The position numbers were made by a program, and so were the translations under genes. Below, in pieces: positions 44,933 through 54,100 of a stretch of DNA of 64,000 nt; the first letter of the stretch is position 1, and the number at the start of each line of letters is the position of its first letter. A model generated the notes under the pieces. It was not told the DNA's origin, searched no databases, and saw nothing but the letters and a program-made list of their open reading frames with translations. This stretch comes from Streptomyces sp. CB01881 (GTDB taxonomy: Bacteria > Actinomycetota > Actinomycetes > Streptomycetales > Streptomycetaceae): NCBI RefSeq assembly GCF_002953255.1, contig NZ_CP026498.1:1597291-1661290 (forward strand), given 5' to 3'.

Positions 44933-47203
44933 ATGCGCAGACGTCGGATCAAGCTGCCGTTGCTGGCGGCCGGGACACTGCTCGTCCCGCTGCTCGCCGC
45001 CTCCCTGCCCGCCACCGCCGCCCACGCCGCCGGGTCCGTCACCGCGACCTTCACCAAGGGCAGCGACTGGGGCAGCGGCTACGAGGGCAGCTACACCATC
45101 ACCAACGGATCCAGCACCACCGTCAACGGCTGGACCCTGGAGTTCGACCTGCCGTCGGGCAACACGGTCGCCTCGCTGTGGAACGCGGGCTACACCACGG
45201 CGAGTTCGCACGTGACGGTCAAGAACCCGGGCTGGGCCGCCGGCCTGCCGCCCGGCGGCACCTACAACTTCGGCTTCAACATCGCCTACTCGGGCAGCTA
45301 CAAGCCGCTGCTCAACTGCAAGCTGAACGGCCGGCCGTGCGACGGCTCCGGCGGGGACCAGACCGCGCCGAGCACTCCGGGCGGGCTCCAGGCGGGGAAC
45401 ACCACCCAGACCACCATCGACCTCTCCTGGACGGCGAGCACCGACAACGTCGCGGTCACCGGCTACGACGTGTTCCAGGGCGGCACCAAGGTGGCCACCA
45501 CGGACGGCGCCACCACCGCGGTCACCGTCCAGGGCCTGACCGCAGGCACCGCCTACCAGTTCACCGTCCAGGCCTTCGACGCCGCGGGCAACCGCTCGGC
45601 CGCCGCCGGCCCGGTCAGCGCCACCACCAAGCCCCCGGCCGACCCGGACAAGCAGCCGCCGACCGCCCCCGGCACCCCCACCGTCTCCGGCTCCGACGCC
45701 AACAGCATCTCGCTGGCTTGGGCGGCCAGCACCGACAACGTCGGCGTCACCGCCTACGACGTCTACAACGGCACCGCGCTCGCCGCCACCGTCACCACGC
45801 CGTCCGCCACCGTGGGCAGCCTGGCGCCGGACACCTCGTACACCTTCACGGTGAAGGCCCGTGACGCGGCCGGCAACGTCTCCCCTGCCTCCGGCCCGGT
45901 CACCGGCAAGACCAAGGCCGGCGGCACCAACCCCGGTGCGCTGAAGATCGGCTACTTCACGCAGTGGAGCATCTACGCCCGCGGCTACAGCGTGAAGAAG
46001 CTCGACACCTCCGGCTCGGCGGGCCGGCTCACCACGCTCAACTACGCCTTCGCCAACATCCACCCGACCACCAAGCAGTGCTTCATCACCAACAAGGCGG
46101 CCGGCCCGGACAACGACCCGAACGCGGGCGACGGCGCCGGTGACGCCTGGGCCGACTTCGGCAAGGGCTGGGACGCCGGCAGCTCAGTGGCCGGCACCAC
46201 CGACACCTGGGACCAGCCGCTGGCCGGCAACTTCAACCAGCTGAAGCAGCTCAAGGCCAAGTACCCCAACCTCAAGATCCAGATCTCGCTGGGCGGCTGG
46301 TCGTACAGCAAGTGGTTCTCCGACGCGGCCGCCACCGACGCCTCCCGCAAGGCGCTGGTCAGCTCCTGCATCGACATGTACATCAAGGGCAACCTGCCGG
46401 TCATCGACGGCCGCGGCGGCGCCGGCAGCGCGGCCAACATCTTCGACGGCATCGACCTCGACTGGGAGTGGCCGGCCTCCGGCGGGCACGACGGGAACAT
46501 CTTCCGGCCCACCGACAAGGCCAACTACACCCTGCTGGCCCAGGAGTTCCGCCGCCAGCTGGACGCGCTCGGCGCCACCACCGGCAAGCACTACACGCTG
46601 AGCGCCTTCCTCCCGGCCGACCCGGCGAAGATCACTGCGGGCATCGACATCCCGGGCCTGTTCGGCGCCTTCGACTTCGCCACCGTCCAGGGCTACGACT
46701 ACCACGGCGGCTGGGAGATGAGCACCAACCAGCAGTCGGCGCTCAAGCTCGCGGCCGGCGACCCGTCCACCCCGGACCGGCAGTTCAGCTCGGAGATCGC
46801 GATCAACGCGTACGTCAACGGCGGCGCCCCGAAGAGCAAGCTCACCCTGGGCATCCCGTTCTACGGCCGCGGCTGGACGGGCGTGCCGCGCGGCACCACC
46901 AACGGCCTCTTCCAGAGCGCGACCGGCCCCGCGCCGGGCACCTACGAGGCCGGTTTCGAGGACTACCACAAGCTCAAGGAGTACGCCACGAGCGGTGGTT
47001 ACACCCTCTACCGGGACCCGGTGGCCGGCCACGCGTACCTGTACAACGGCTCGGTGTTCTACACCTACGACGACCCGACCGAGATGGCCCGCAAGACCGC
47101 CTGGATCAAGTCCCAGGGGCTGGCCGGCGCGATGATCTGGGCCTTCGACGGTGACACCGCCAACGGCGAGCTGATGGCCGCGGTGGACAACGGCCTGAAG
47201 TAG
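44933..47203 (+). CDS. secreted GH18 chitinase: CBM2 + two FnIII + catalytic domain
   Basis: A 756-residue secreted enzyme. Signal peptide to about residue 32 (ATAAHAA), CBM2-type chitin/cellulose-binding domain (about 33-135: ATFTKGSDWGSGYEGSY, GWTLEFDLPSG), two fibronectin type III domains (about 140-225 and 235-320) and a GH18 domain from about 330. The catalytic motif is DGIDLDWE with acid/base Glu512. SLGGWSYSKWF and the terminal MIWAFDGD complete the substrate cleft. It hydrolyses chitin outside the cell. A DasR-like site upstream suggests induction by chitin breakdown products. Confidence 0.94.
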   Translation: MRRRRIKLPLLAAGTLLVPLLAASLPATAAHAAGSVTATFTKGSDWGSGYEGSYTITNGSSTTVNGWTLEFDLPSGNTVASLWNAGYTTASSHVTVKNPGWAAGLPPGGTYNFGFNIAYSGSYKPLLNCKLNGRPCDGSGGDQTAPSTPGGLQAGNTTQTTIDLSWTASTDNVAVTGYDVFQGGTKVATTDGATTAVTVQGLTAGTAYQFTVQAFDAAGNRSAAAGPVSATTKPPADPDKQPPTAPGTPTVSGSDANSISLAWAASTDNVGVTAYDVYNGTALAATVTTPSATVGSLAPDTSYTFTVKARDAAGNVSPASGPVTGKTKAGGTNPGALKIGYFTQWSIYARGYSVKKLDTSGSAGRLTTLNYAFANIHPTTKQCFITNKAAGPDNDPNAGDGAGDAWADFGKGWDAGSSVAGTTDTWDQPLAGNFNQLKQLKAKYPNLKIQISLGGWSYSKWFSDAAATDASRKALVSSCIDMYIKGNLPVIDGRGGAGSAANIFDGIDLDWEWPASGGHDGNIFRPTDKANYTLLAQEFRRQLDALGATTGKHYTLSAFLPADPAKITAGIDIPGLFGAFDFATVQGYDYHGGWEMSTNQQSALKLAAGDPSTPDRQFSSEIAINAYVNGGAPKSKLTLGIPFYGRGWTGVPRGTTNGLFQSATGPAPGTYEAGFEDYHKLKEYATSGGYTLYRDPVAGHAYLYNGSVFYTYDDPTEMARKTAWIKSQGLAGAMIWAFDGDTANGELMAAVDNGLK

Positions 47204-47243
47204 ACCGGCGGTCCGGCCGCGAAGCCCGGCCCGCCGCGTGCGC

Positions 47244-47954
47244 TCAGTCGGCGCGGCGGGCCAGGTGCACCACGTCCGGCACGCCCCGGGCGACCGGGAT
47301 CTCGTGCGTGACCACGTCCGAGAAGCCCGCCGCGCGCAGCGCCTCCTCGAAGTCCGGGGAGGGCTGCGCGCTCCAGACCGCCAGCACGCCGCCCGGCTGC
47401 AGCCGGTGCCGCAGCACCGCCAGCCCGTCCGCCCCGTACAGCCCGGCGTTGGAGTCGGTGACCGTCCAGTCCGGGCCGTTGTCGATGTCGAGGCAGAGCG
47501 CGTGGTAGCGCTCGCCGTCCGCCCCCGCCAGGTACTCCAGCAGGTCGGTGTGGAGCACCGCCACCCGGTCGTCGTCCAGCGCGCCGGCCGAGAACGCCGC
47601 CAGCGGGCCGGTCCGGTGCCAGTCGATGATCGCGTTCTCGCGCTCGACGATCGCGATCCGCCCCCAGCGCCGCTCGGCCACCGCGTACGCCAGCGAGAAG
47701 CCGACGCCGAGTCCGCCGATCAGCACCGACGGCCGCTCGGCCGCGTCGCCCGTCCGGTCCAGCTCGTCCAGCGCCGCCTGGATCAGCAGCCGCTCCGAGC
47801 GCCCGTCCGCGGTGTCCATCAGGAAGCAGCCGTTCGCGATGATCTCGAAGTGCCGTCCGCGCTGCCGCAGAACCACCTCGCCGAAGGGGCCCTCCCGCCG
47901 GTCGAGCGTGACGACGGCGTCGTGGCCGTCCCGTTCGGGCAGTGCGGTGGACAT
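47244..47954 (-). CDS. spermidine synthase-like methyltransferase-fold protein
   Basis: A 236-residue Rossmann-fold protein: SVLIGGLGVGFSLAYAVAE is the nucleotide/aminopropyl-donor loop, IAIVERENAIIDWHR the acidic strand and HALCLDIDNGPDWTV the catalytic region. The usual DxGGGDG motif of spermidine synthases is GGLGVGF here, so polyamine synthesis is doubtful. Comparable actinomycete proteins are annotated as spermidine-synthase-like. Convergent with the chitinase gene; the gap is 40 bases. Confidence 0.75.
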   Translation of the reverse strand: MSTALPERDGHDAVVTLDRREGPFGEVVLRQRGRHFEIIANGCFLMDTADGRSERLLIQAALDELDRTGDAAERPSVLIGGLGVGFSLAYAVAERRWGRIAIVERENAIIDWHRTGPLAAFSAGALDDDRVAVLHTDLLEYLAGADGERYHALCLDIDNGPDWTVTDSNAGLYGADGLAVLRHRLQPGGVLAVWSAQPSPDFEEALRAAGFSDVVTHEIPVARGVPDVVHLARRAD

Positions 47955-48024
47955 CCGGTTTCCTCTGCGTACTCGGCTGCACGGACTACCCGCTCGACAA
48001 TAGCGGAGGCCCGCTCGGGACCGG

Positions 48025-49077
48025 TCACGTCGTGAGCAGCACTCCCGCGTAGCTGACCCCGGCCACCATCACCCAGGAGCCAAGGCCGAGCAGCGCGATC
48101 CGCCCGCCGGTGCGCAGCAGGGTGGGCAGGTGCACGGCGCTGCCGAGGCCGAACAGGGCCGCCGCCAGCAGCAGCTCCTGCGCGTCCCCGGCCAGGGTGA
48201 GCGCCCGGTCGGGCAGCACGCCGACGGAGCGCAGCGCGATCATCACCAGGAAGCCGGCCACGAAGAGCGGGACGATCGGCGGCCGCTTGCCGGCCGGGGC
48301 CTGGCCGTCCGCCTCGCCCCGGCGGGCCCGCCGCACCGCGACGGCGACCCCGGCCACCAGCGGCGCCAGCAGCACCACCCGCATCAGCTTGACCAGTACC
48401 GCCTCGCGCAGCGCGCCCGGCCCGCCGGTCTGCGCGGTGGCGACCACCTGTCCGACGTCGTGCACGCTGGCGCCGACCCAGCGCCCGAACTCGGCCTCGC
48501 CGAGCCCGAGCGGTTGCTGGAGCAACGGCAGGACGGCGATCGCCAGGGTGCCGCAGAGCGTGACGAGGGCGACGGACGCGGCGACGTCCTCCTCCTCGCT
48601 GCCGGCGGCTTGGCTGACCGCGCCGATCGCCGAGGCCCCGCAGATCGAGTACCCGGTGGCGACGAGCAGCGGCTGGTCGCCGGGCAGGCCGAGCCGGCGC
48701 CCGAGCCACCAGGTGCCGGTGAAGGTGGCCGCGACCACGGCGAGCACCATGGCGACGGTGGCCCAGCCGAGCCCGAGCACGTCGTCCAGGCTGAGCTTGA
48801 GGCCGAGCAGCACGATGCCGAGCCGCATCAGCCGCCGCCCGGCGGTGGAGAGGCCGGGCCGGGCGACGCCGCGGACCACGGGCCGCAGCCCGGGCAGGTG
48901 GGCGGCCGCGATGCCGAGCACGACGGCGGCGGTGAGCTTGGGCACGGCGGGGACGGCCTGGTGGACGGCGAGCGCGGCGGCCACGCCGAGGGCCGCAAGC
49001 AGCAGGCCGGGGGTGTCCCCGCCGAGCGGGGGCAGCAGGCGGGTGCGGACGCGCCGCTCCCGGATGGTCAGTGCCAT
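48025..49077 (-). CDS. YeiH family membrane protein, putative sulfate/sulfite exporter
   Basis: A 350-residue, about 10-helix membrane protein of the UPF0324/YeiH family: LGIVLLGLKLSLDDVLGLG, YSICGASAIGAVS and ASVHDVGQVVATAQ are conserved landmarks. The gene follows the cysteine dioxygenase gene by 7 bases. Since cysteine dioxygenase gives cysteine sulfinate, which breaks down to sulfite, export of sulfite or a related sulfur anion is a sensible role. The family activity has not been firmly established. Confidence 0.83.
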   Translation of the reverse strand: MALTIRERRVRTRLLPPLGGDTPGLLLAALGVAAALAVHQAVPAVPKLTAAVVLGIAAAHLPGLRPVVRGVARPGLSTAGRRLMRLGIVLLGLKLSLDDVLGLGWATVAMVLAVVAATFTGTWWLGRRLGLPGDQPLLVATGYSICGASAIGAVSQAAGSEEEDVAASVALVTLCGTLAIAVLPLLQQPLGLGEAEFGRWVGASVHDVGQVVATAQTGGPGALREAVLVKLMRVVLLAPLVAGVAVAVRRARRGEADGQAPAGKRPPIVPLFVAGFLVMIALRSVGVLPDRALTLAGDAQELLLAAALFGLGSAVHLPTLLRTGGRIALLGLGSWVMVAGVSYAGVLLTT

Positions 49078-49084
49078 GGCGTGC

Positions 49085-49651
49085 TCACTGCTGGTCGTCG
49101 GCGGGCAGCCGGTAGACCCGCCGGATGCTGGTGCCCAGCCGGGAGACGTCGGCGCCGTACACGTGGATCGAGATGGCGGTGGAGCTACAGGCGTTGCGGA
49201 CCAGGTGGATGTCGCCGGGAGGGGCGAAGGCGGCGACGGTGCCGGCCGGCCCGACCACGTGCTCGGTCTCGACCAGGTGGGCGGTGCGCCCGTCGGAGAC
49301 CAGCCGGTACCGGGTCTCGCTCTCCTGTCCGCGGTGGACGCCGGCCACGCACCAGGAGACGTGGTCGTGGATCGGGGTCTGCTGGCCGGGCAGCCAGACC
49401 AGCGCGACGACGGAGAAGCTGCCGTCGCTCTCGGCGTGCAGGACGTGCTGGCGGTAGCGGTCCGGGTCGCCCTCGCGCTGGGCGTCGGTGAGCAGGCCCT
49501 CGTCGCCCAGATGCGGGGCGAGGCGTTCGCCGACCAGGTAGGCGGTGAGTTCGGGCGGCAGACCGCGGTCCACGACCGCGCGGATCTCGCCGACCAGGGC
49601 GGTCATGCGCTCGGTGAGCCGGTCGCTGCCGACCGTGGCGGAGGGTGTCAT
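49085..49651 (-). CDS. cysteine dioxygenase type I
   Basis: A 188-residue cupin enzyme that oxidises cysteine to cysteine sulfinate. The iron ligands are the two His of TPIHDHVSWCV and the third His in PPGDIHLVRN. The Cys in VSWCVAGVHRG lies where the cross-linking or nearby Cys is found in bacterial forms. ATG start. First gene of a two-gene operon with the YeiH exporter. A LysR regulator gene lies directly upstream on the same strand. Confidence 0.88.
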   Translation of the reverse strand: MTPSATVGSDRLTERMTALVGEIRAVVDRGLPPELTAYLVGERLAPHLGDEGLLTDAQREGDPDRYRQHVLHAESDGSFSVVALVWLPGQQTPIHDHVSWCVAGVHRGQESETRYRLVSDGRTAHLVETEHVVGPAGTVAAFAPPGDIHLVRNACSSTAISIHVYGADVSRLGTSIRRVYRLPADDQQ

Positions 49652-49762
49652 GCCAGCAGGTTCGACCCAGGCGACCTATCACGTCCAACGAGGGTTCTTT
49701 CGCAATACCCCAAACAAGGCTTATGAATCGCCCTCCGGCACCGACCCGGCCGGCTGCGGCTC

Positions 49763-50677
49763 TCAGCAGCCGACGCGCGCCGCGGCCGCCGACCGCAGGT
49801 GGTCCAGCACCAGCGCGGTGGCCGGGATGCGGCGGTGCTCGCGCAGCACGTACGCGCAGACCTGCCGGCGCAGGTGCGGTTCGACGGCTCGCCCGGTGAC
49901 CTTGCGGTGGCACATGAAGGAGAGCACCAGCGCGGGCATCAGCGCGATCCCGACCCCGGCGGCGACGAGGCTCTGCACGGCGAGGTTGTCGTCGGTCGAG
50001 AACACGATGTCGGGCGCGAAGCCCTCCTCCGCGCAGACGTGCAGCAGGTTGGCCCGGCAGCGCGGGCAGCCGGCGATCCAGCGCTCGCCGTCCAGATCGG
50101 CCAGCCGGACGGCGTGCCGGCGGCCCAGCGGGTGGCCGACCGGCAGCAGCACGGTGAGCAGGTCCTCCATCAGCGGGATCTCGTCCAGCCCGTCCGGCAC
50201 CTCGGTGGCGGCGCCCGGGTAGCGGAAGGCCAGGGCGATGTCGCACTCGCCGCGCAGCAGGCGCTGGACGGAGTCCGGCGGCTCGGCCTCCAGCAGTTCG
50301 ACCCGGACACCGGGGTGCTCGGCGAGCAGCCGGGCCGTCGCCTCGGGTATCAGGGTGGCGTTGGCGCTCGGGAAGGCGCAGACCCGGACCCGCCCGGCGC
50401 GCAGGCGGGCGAGCGCGGCGAGCTGCTGCTGGGCGGCGGAGAGACTGCCGAGGATCAGCTCGGCGTGCCGGGAGAGCGCCTCGCCGGCCTCGGTGAGCCG
50501 CAGCCCGCGCCCGGCCCGGGTGAACAGCGGCACCCCGACGGACCGCTCCAGCGCCTTCATCTGCTGGGTGATGGCGGGCTGGGTGTAGCCGAGTTCGCGG
50601 GCGGCCGCCGAGTAGGAGCCGGCCCGGACCACCTCGTGGAAGGTCCTGATGTGCCGTGAGTCGAATACCGGCTCCAC
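49763..50677 (-). CDS. LysR family transcriptional regulator
   Basis: A 304-residue regulator. The winged HTH is TFHEVVRAGSYSAAARELG and TQPAITQQMKALE; the effector domain has periplasmic-binding-type folds (RVRVCAFPSANATLIPEAT). GTG start with GGAGG upstream; an ATG 13 codons earlier is possible. It lies upstream of the cysteine dioxygenase/YeiH pair on the same strand with a 111-base gap, and behind the gluABCD operon. It probably controls sulfur amino-acid catabolism. Confidence 0.83.
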   Translation of the reverse strand: MEPVFDSRHIRTFHEVVRAGSYSAAARELGYTQPAITQQMKALERSVGVPLFTRAGRGLRLTEAGEALSRHAELILGSLSAAQQQLAALARLRAGRVRVCAFPSANATLIPEATARLLAEHPGVRVELLEAEPPDSVQRLLRGECDIALAFRYPGAATEVPDGLDEIPLMEDLLTVLLPVGHPLGRRHAVRLADLDGERWIAGCPRCRANLLHVCAEEGFAPDIVFSTDDNLAVQSLVAAGVGIALMPALVLSFMCHRKVTGRAVEPHLRRQVCAYVLREHRRIPATALVLDHLRSAAAARVGC

Positions 50678-50856
50678 TGCCCCTCCGCCCGCCCGTGCCC
50701 GTTCTGTCGGGCGCAATCATAAGCAGACTTTGGAGAGCACTCACCTAACCCCGTCCGCACCTATGGTTTACGGACGAACCTCTGGCCCCGCCACTCCTCC
50801 CGCCCCGCCACTTCTCCGACCCCCGCCACTCCTCCGGCCCTCGGACACCCGGACCG

Positions 50857-51726
50857 CTACGGCTGGGCGGACGGCGGCAGCCCCATCGACACCTCGGCCT
50901 TCGCCACCGGCGCCCCGCCCCGCATGCTCGGGCTGCGCCGGCTGCGGCCCTCGACCCAGCGGGCCAGCCAGGAGAGCAGCAGGCACATCCCGATGTAGAC
51001 CGGCGCGATCACCATCACCACCGGGATGAACGGCAGGTCGTAGTCCAGGTTGGTCGCGATCAGCTTGCCGGCGTGCAGGAACTCCTCGTAGGTGATCAGG
51101 AAACCCAGCGAGGTGTCCTTGAGCGCCACCACCAGCTGGCTGATGATGGCCGGCAGCATCGCGCGGTTGGCCTGCGGCACCAGGACGTACGCCATCACCT
51201 GGGTCTTGCGCATGCCCAGCGCGTACGCCGCCTCGCGCTGCCCGGTCGGCACCGCCAGCACGCCGGCCCGGAAGACCTCGGCCAGCACGGAGCCGTTGTA
51301 CAGCACCAGGCCTGCCACCAGTGCCCAGAGCGGCTCCACCTGGAGCGCGACGAAGATGAAGAAGATCATCACCAGCACCGGCATGGCCCGGAAGAACTCC
51401 ACCACCAGCGTCGAGAGCCCGCGCACCGCCCGGTGGTCGGAGAGCCGCCCGGCCGCGAACAGCGCGCCGAACGGCAGCGCGAACAGCACCGTCCAGCCGA
51501 AGGCCTTGAGCGTGTTGGCGAGCCCGCGCAGCAGCAGCTCCTGGACGCCCTGGTACTGGAAGGCCGTCCACTTCCCGTAGGTGAACTGCTCGGTGTGGAA
51601 GAGCATGTAGACGATCCAGCCGACCAGCGCGGCGATCGCCGCCAGCGCGATCATCCCGTAGAGCCGGTGCCGGGCGAGCGCCCTGGGGCCGGGGATGTCG
51701 TAGAGCGCGGAGGATTCCACCGTCAC
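50857..51726 (-). CDS. gluD: glutamate-type ABC transporter permease GluD-like
   Basis: A 289-residue HisMQ-type permease with a first helix near residues 25-45 and the EAA loop REAAYALGMRKTQVMAYVLVPQA. The C-terminal ~35 residues are a basic cytoplasmic tail. The GTG start overlaps the stop of the preceding permease (GTGA). Last gene of an A-B-C-D ordered importer operon that matches the streptomycete/corynebacterial gluABCD layout. Substrate assumed glutamate or a related polar amino acid. Confidence 0.83.
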   Translation of the reverse strand: MTVESSALYDIPGPRALARHRLYGMIALAAIAALVGWIVYMLFHTEQFTYGKWTAFQYQGVQELLLRGLANTLKAFGWTVLFALPFGALFAAGRLSDHRAVRGLSTLVVEFFRAMPVLVMIFFIFVALQVEPLWALVAGLVLYNGSVLAEVFRAGVLAVPTGQREAAYALGMRKTQVMAYVLVPQANRAMLPAIISQLVVALKDTSLGFLITYEEFLHAGKLIATNLDYDLPFIPVVMVIAPVYIGMCLLLSWLARWVEGRSRRSPSMRGGAPVAKAEVSMGLPPSAQP

Positions 51727-52367
51727 CGGGCCACCGCCACTCGTCGTTCCAGCAGGTTGAAGACGGCGCTGATGGACAGCGTGATGACCAGGTAGCCGAC
51801 GGCGATCCAGACGAAGGTCCAGACGATGCCGTAGCCCAGCTCGTTGATGGTCCGGTAGGTGCCGAGCAGCTCGGTCACGCTGAACGAGCCGGCGATCGCG
51901 GTGTTCTTGGCCAGCGCGATCATCACGCTGCCGATCGGCGCGACCACCGACCGGTACGCCTGCGGAAGCACCACCAGGCCCATCGTCTGGCCGAAGGTCA
52001 TCCCCAGGCTGCGGGCCGCCTCGCCCTGGCCGGTGGGCACGGTGTTGACGCCCGACCGCATCGCCTCGCAGACGAACGCCGAGGTGTAGCAGCCGAGGGC
52101 GAGAACGGCGAAGGTGAAGAAGGGGAGGGTGATGTCGAACCGCGGCAGGCCCAGCACCACGATGAAGAACAGCAGCGTCAGCGGGGTGTTGCGCAGCAGG
52201 GTCACCCACGTGGTGCCGAAGACCCGGAGCGGCTTCACCGGTGAAACCCGGAAGCTCGCGATCAGCACCCCGAGCACCAGCGCCAGCACGGCGCTCACCA
52301 CGAAGAGCGAGAGGGTGCCGAGGAACCCGTGCCAGTAGATCGACCAGTTGTCGGTCAGCGTTTTCAC
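51723..52367 (-). CDS. gluC: glutamate-type ABC transporter permease GluC-like
   Basis: A 214-residue permease with about five helices and the EAA loop GEAARSLGMTFGQTMGLVVLPQA. GTG start at 52367, 10 bases after the binding-protein stop. It pairs with the next gene to form a heterodimeric membrane channel, as usual for GluC/GluD. Confidence 0.83.
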   Translation of the reverse strand: MKTLTDNWSIYWHGFLGTLSLFVVSAVLALVLGVLIASFRVSPVKPLRVFGTTWVTLLRNTPLTLLFFIVVLGLPRFDITLPFFTFAVLALGCYTSAFVCEAMRSGVNTVPTGQGEAARSLGMTFGQTMGLVVLPQAYRSVVAPIGSVMIALAKNTAIAGSFSVTELLGTYRTINELGYGIVWTFVWIAVGYLVITLSISAVFNLLERRVAVAR

Positions 52368-52377
52368 AGCGGCCCTC

Positions 52378-53265
52378 TCAGTACCGGTCGATCGGCGGCG
52401 GGGTGGGGGCGGGCACCCCGGAGAGGCCGAGGGTCGCGTCGTAGGCCTTCCTCCAGTCGCCGTTCTCCTCGTGGTGCGCCAGGGCGTCGTTCAGTGCGCC
52501 GCGCAGCACCGTGTCGTTCTTCGGCGTCCCGATCCCGTACGGCTCCTGGGAGAACAGCGGCCCGACCACCTTCATCTCGTCCGGCACCTTGGCCGCGTAG
52601 CCCATCAGGATCGTGTTGTCCGTGGTGACGGCGTCCACCTGGGCCGTGATCAGGTTGTCCACGCAGGCCGAGTAGGTGTCGTAGGCGATCAGCCTGGCCT
52701 TCGGGTACTGCTTCTGGATCCGCTGGTAGGGCGTCGAGCCGGCCGCCGAACAGACCTTCCTGCCGGCGAGGTCCTCCGGACCGTGGATCGCGTTGTCGTT
52801 CCTGCGCACCAGCAGCGACTGGCCGGCGAGGAAGTACGGGCCCGCGAAGCCGACCAGCTTCTTCCGGTTGTCGTTGATGGTGTACGTGCCGACGTAGTAG
52901 TCCACCTGACCGTTCTGCAGCGCGGTCTCGCGGTTGGCGGAGGCGATCGTCCTGAACTCGATCTTCTCCGGGGGGAAGCCGAGGTCGGCGGCGACCATCT
53001 TGGCGATCTCGATGTCGAAGCCCGAGTACTCCCCGGTGGCCGGGTTCTTCTGGCCCAGGTAGGGCTGGTCCTCCTTGGCGCCGACCACCAGATGGCCCCG
53101 GCCGCGGGCTTCGTCCAGGGTGGGCGAGCCCGTGATGCCGGCGCCGCTCTGCACCTGGTAACTGGGCAGCGCACTGGGCTGCGGACCCTTCGGCGGCGGG
53201 GTGCCCTCCTTGCCACAGCCGGCGAGCAGCGCCGTCAGGACCGCGAGGGCCACGATCTTCTTCAC
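52378..53265 (-). CDS. gluB: glutamate-binding lipoprotein GluB-like
   Basis: A 295-residue family 3 solute-binding lipoprotein. Signal peptide KKIVALAVLTALLAGC with lipidated Cys17. The mature part has LVVGAKEDQPYLG, GFDIEIAKMVAADLG and the hinge LAGRKVCSAAGST. The GTG at 53265 gives a normal short n-region; an ATG at 53295 with a GAGAGGG ribosome-binding site would add ten Arg/Gly residues and is a real alternative. Third gene of the operon. Confidence 0.82.
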   Translation of the reverse strand: MKKIVALAVLTALLAGCGKEGTPPPKGPQPSALPSYQVQSGAGITGSPTLDEARGRGHLVVGAKEDQPYLGQKNPATGEYSGFDIEIAKMVAADLGFPPEKIEFRTIASANRETALQNGQVDYYVGTYTINDNRKKLVGFAGPYFLAGQSLLVRRNDNAIHGPEDLAGRKVCSAAGSTPYQRIQKQYPKARLIAYDTYSACVDNLITAQVDAVTTDNTILMGYAAKVPDEMKVVGPLFSQEPYGIGTPKNDTVLRGALNDALAHHEENGDWRKAYDATLGLSGVPAPTPPPIDRY

Positions 53266-53320
53266 GACACCGCCCCCTTCACGACGCCTCCTCATGGCAC
53301 GGCCCTCTCATGACACGGCC

Positions 53321-54100
53321 TCAGTGCTTCAGGATCTTGGACAGGAAGTCCCGGGCGCGCTCGCTCTCGGGGGCGCCGAAGAACGCCTCGGGGGCGCGGT
53401 CCTCGACGATCCGCCCGTCCGCCATGAAGACGACCCGGTTGGCCGAGGCCCGGGCGAACCCCATCTCGTGGGTGACCACCACCATGGTCATGCCCTCGTG
53501 CGCGAGCCGGCGCATGACGTCCAGCACCTCGTTGATCATCTCGGGGTCGAGCGCCGAGGTCGGCTCGTCGAAGAGCAGCGCCTTCGGCTCCATGGCGAGC
53601 GCGCGGGCGATCGCCACCCGCTGCTGCTGGCCGCCGGAGAGCTGGGCCGGGTACTTGCCGGCGTGCGCGACCAGCCCGACCCGCTCCAGCAGCGCCAGGG
53701 ACTTCGCGTCGGCCTGCGCCCTCGGGCGCCCGCGGACCTTGATCTGGGCCAGCGAGACGTTCTGCAGCACGGTCTTGTGCGCGAAGAGGTTGAAGGACTG
53801 GAAGACCATCCCGACGTCGGCGCGAAGCCTGGCCAGCCCCTTGCCCTCCTCGGGCAGCGGCCGGCCGTCGATGAGGATGCTGCCCGCCTCGATCGGCTCC
53901 AGGCGGTTGATCGCCCGGCAGAGGGTGGACTTGCCCGACCCGGACGGCCCGATCACCACCACGACCTCGCCGCGCCCGACCGTCAGCTCGATGTCCTGCA
54001 GCACGTGCAGGTCCCCGAAGTGCTTGTTGACGCCGCGGAGCTCGATCAGGGGCGCGAAGGCGGAGCCGGGTTCCCCGGAAGCGGGCGCGGCAGCGGTCAC
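53321..54100 (-). CDS. gluA: glutamate-type ABC transporter ATPase GluA-like
   Basis: A 259-residue ABC ATPase with Walker A GPSGSGKST, Q-loop VFQSFNLFAH, signature LSGGQQQRV, Walker B LLFDEPTS and switch VTHEMG. It energises the importer encoded by the next three genes. The GTG start overlaps the stop of the LapA-domain gene (GTGA), so translation of the two is coupled. The first ~18 residues are a short Ala/Ser/Gly tail. Confidence 0.88.
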   Translation of the reverse strand: MTAAAPASGEPGSAFAPLIELRGVNKHFGDLHVLQDIELTVGRGEVVVVIGPSGSGKSTLCRAINRLEPIEAGSILIDGRPLPEEGKGLARLRADVGMVFQSFNLFAHKTVLQNVSLAQIKVRGRPRAQADAKSLALLERVGLVAHAGKYPAQLSGGQQQRVAIARALAMEPKALLFDEPTSALDPEMINEVLDVMRRLAHEGMTMVVVTHEMGFARASANRVVFMADGRIVEDRAPEAFFGAPESERARDFLSKILKH

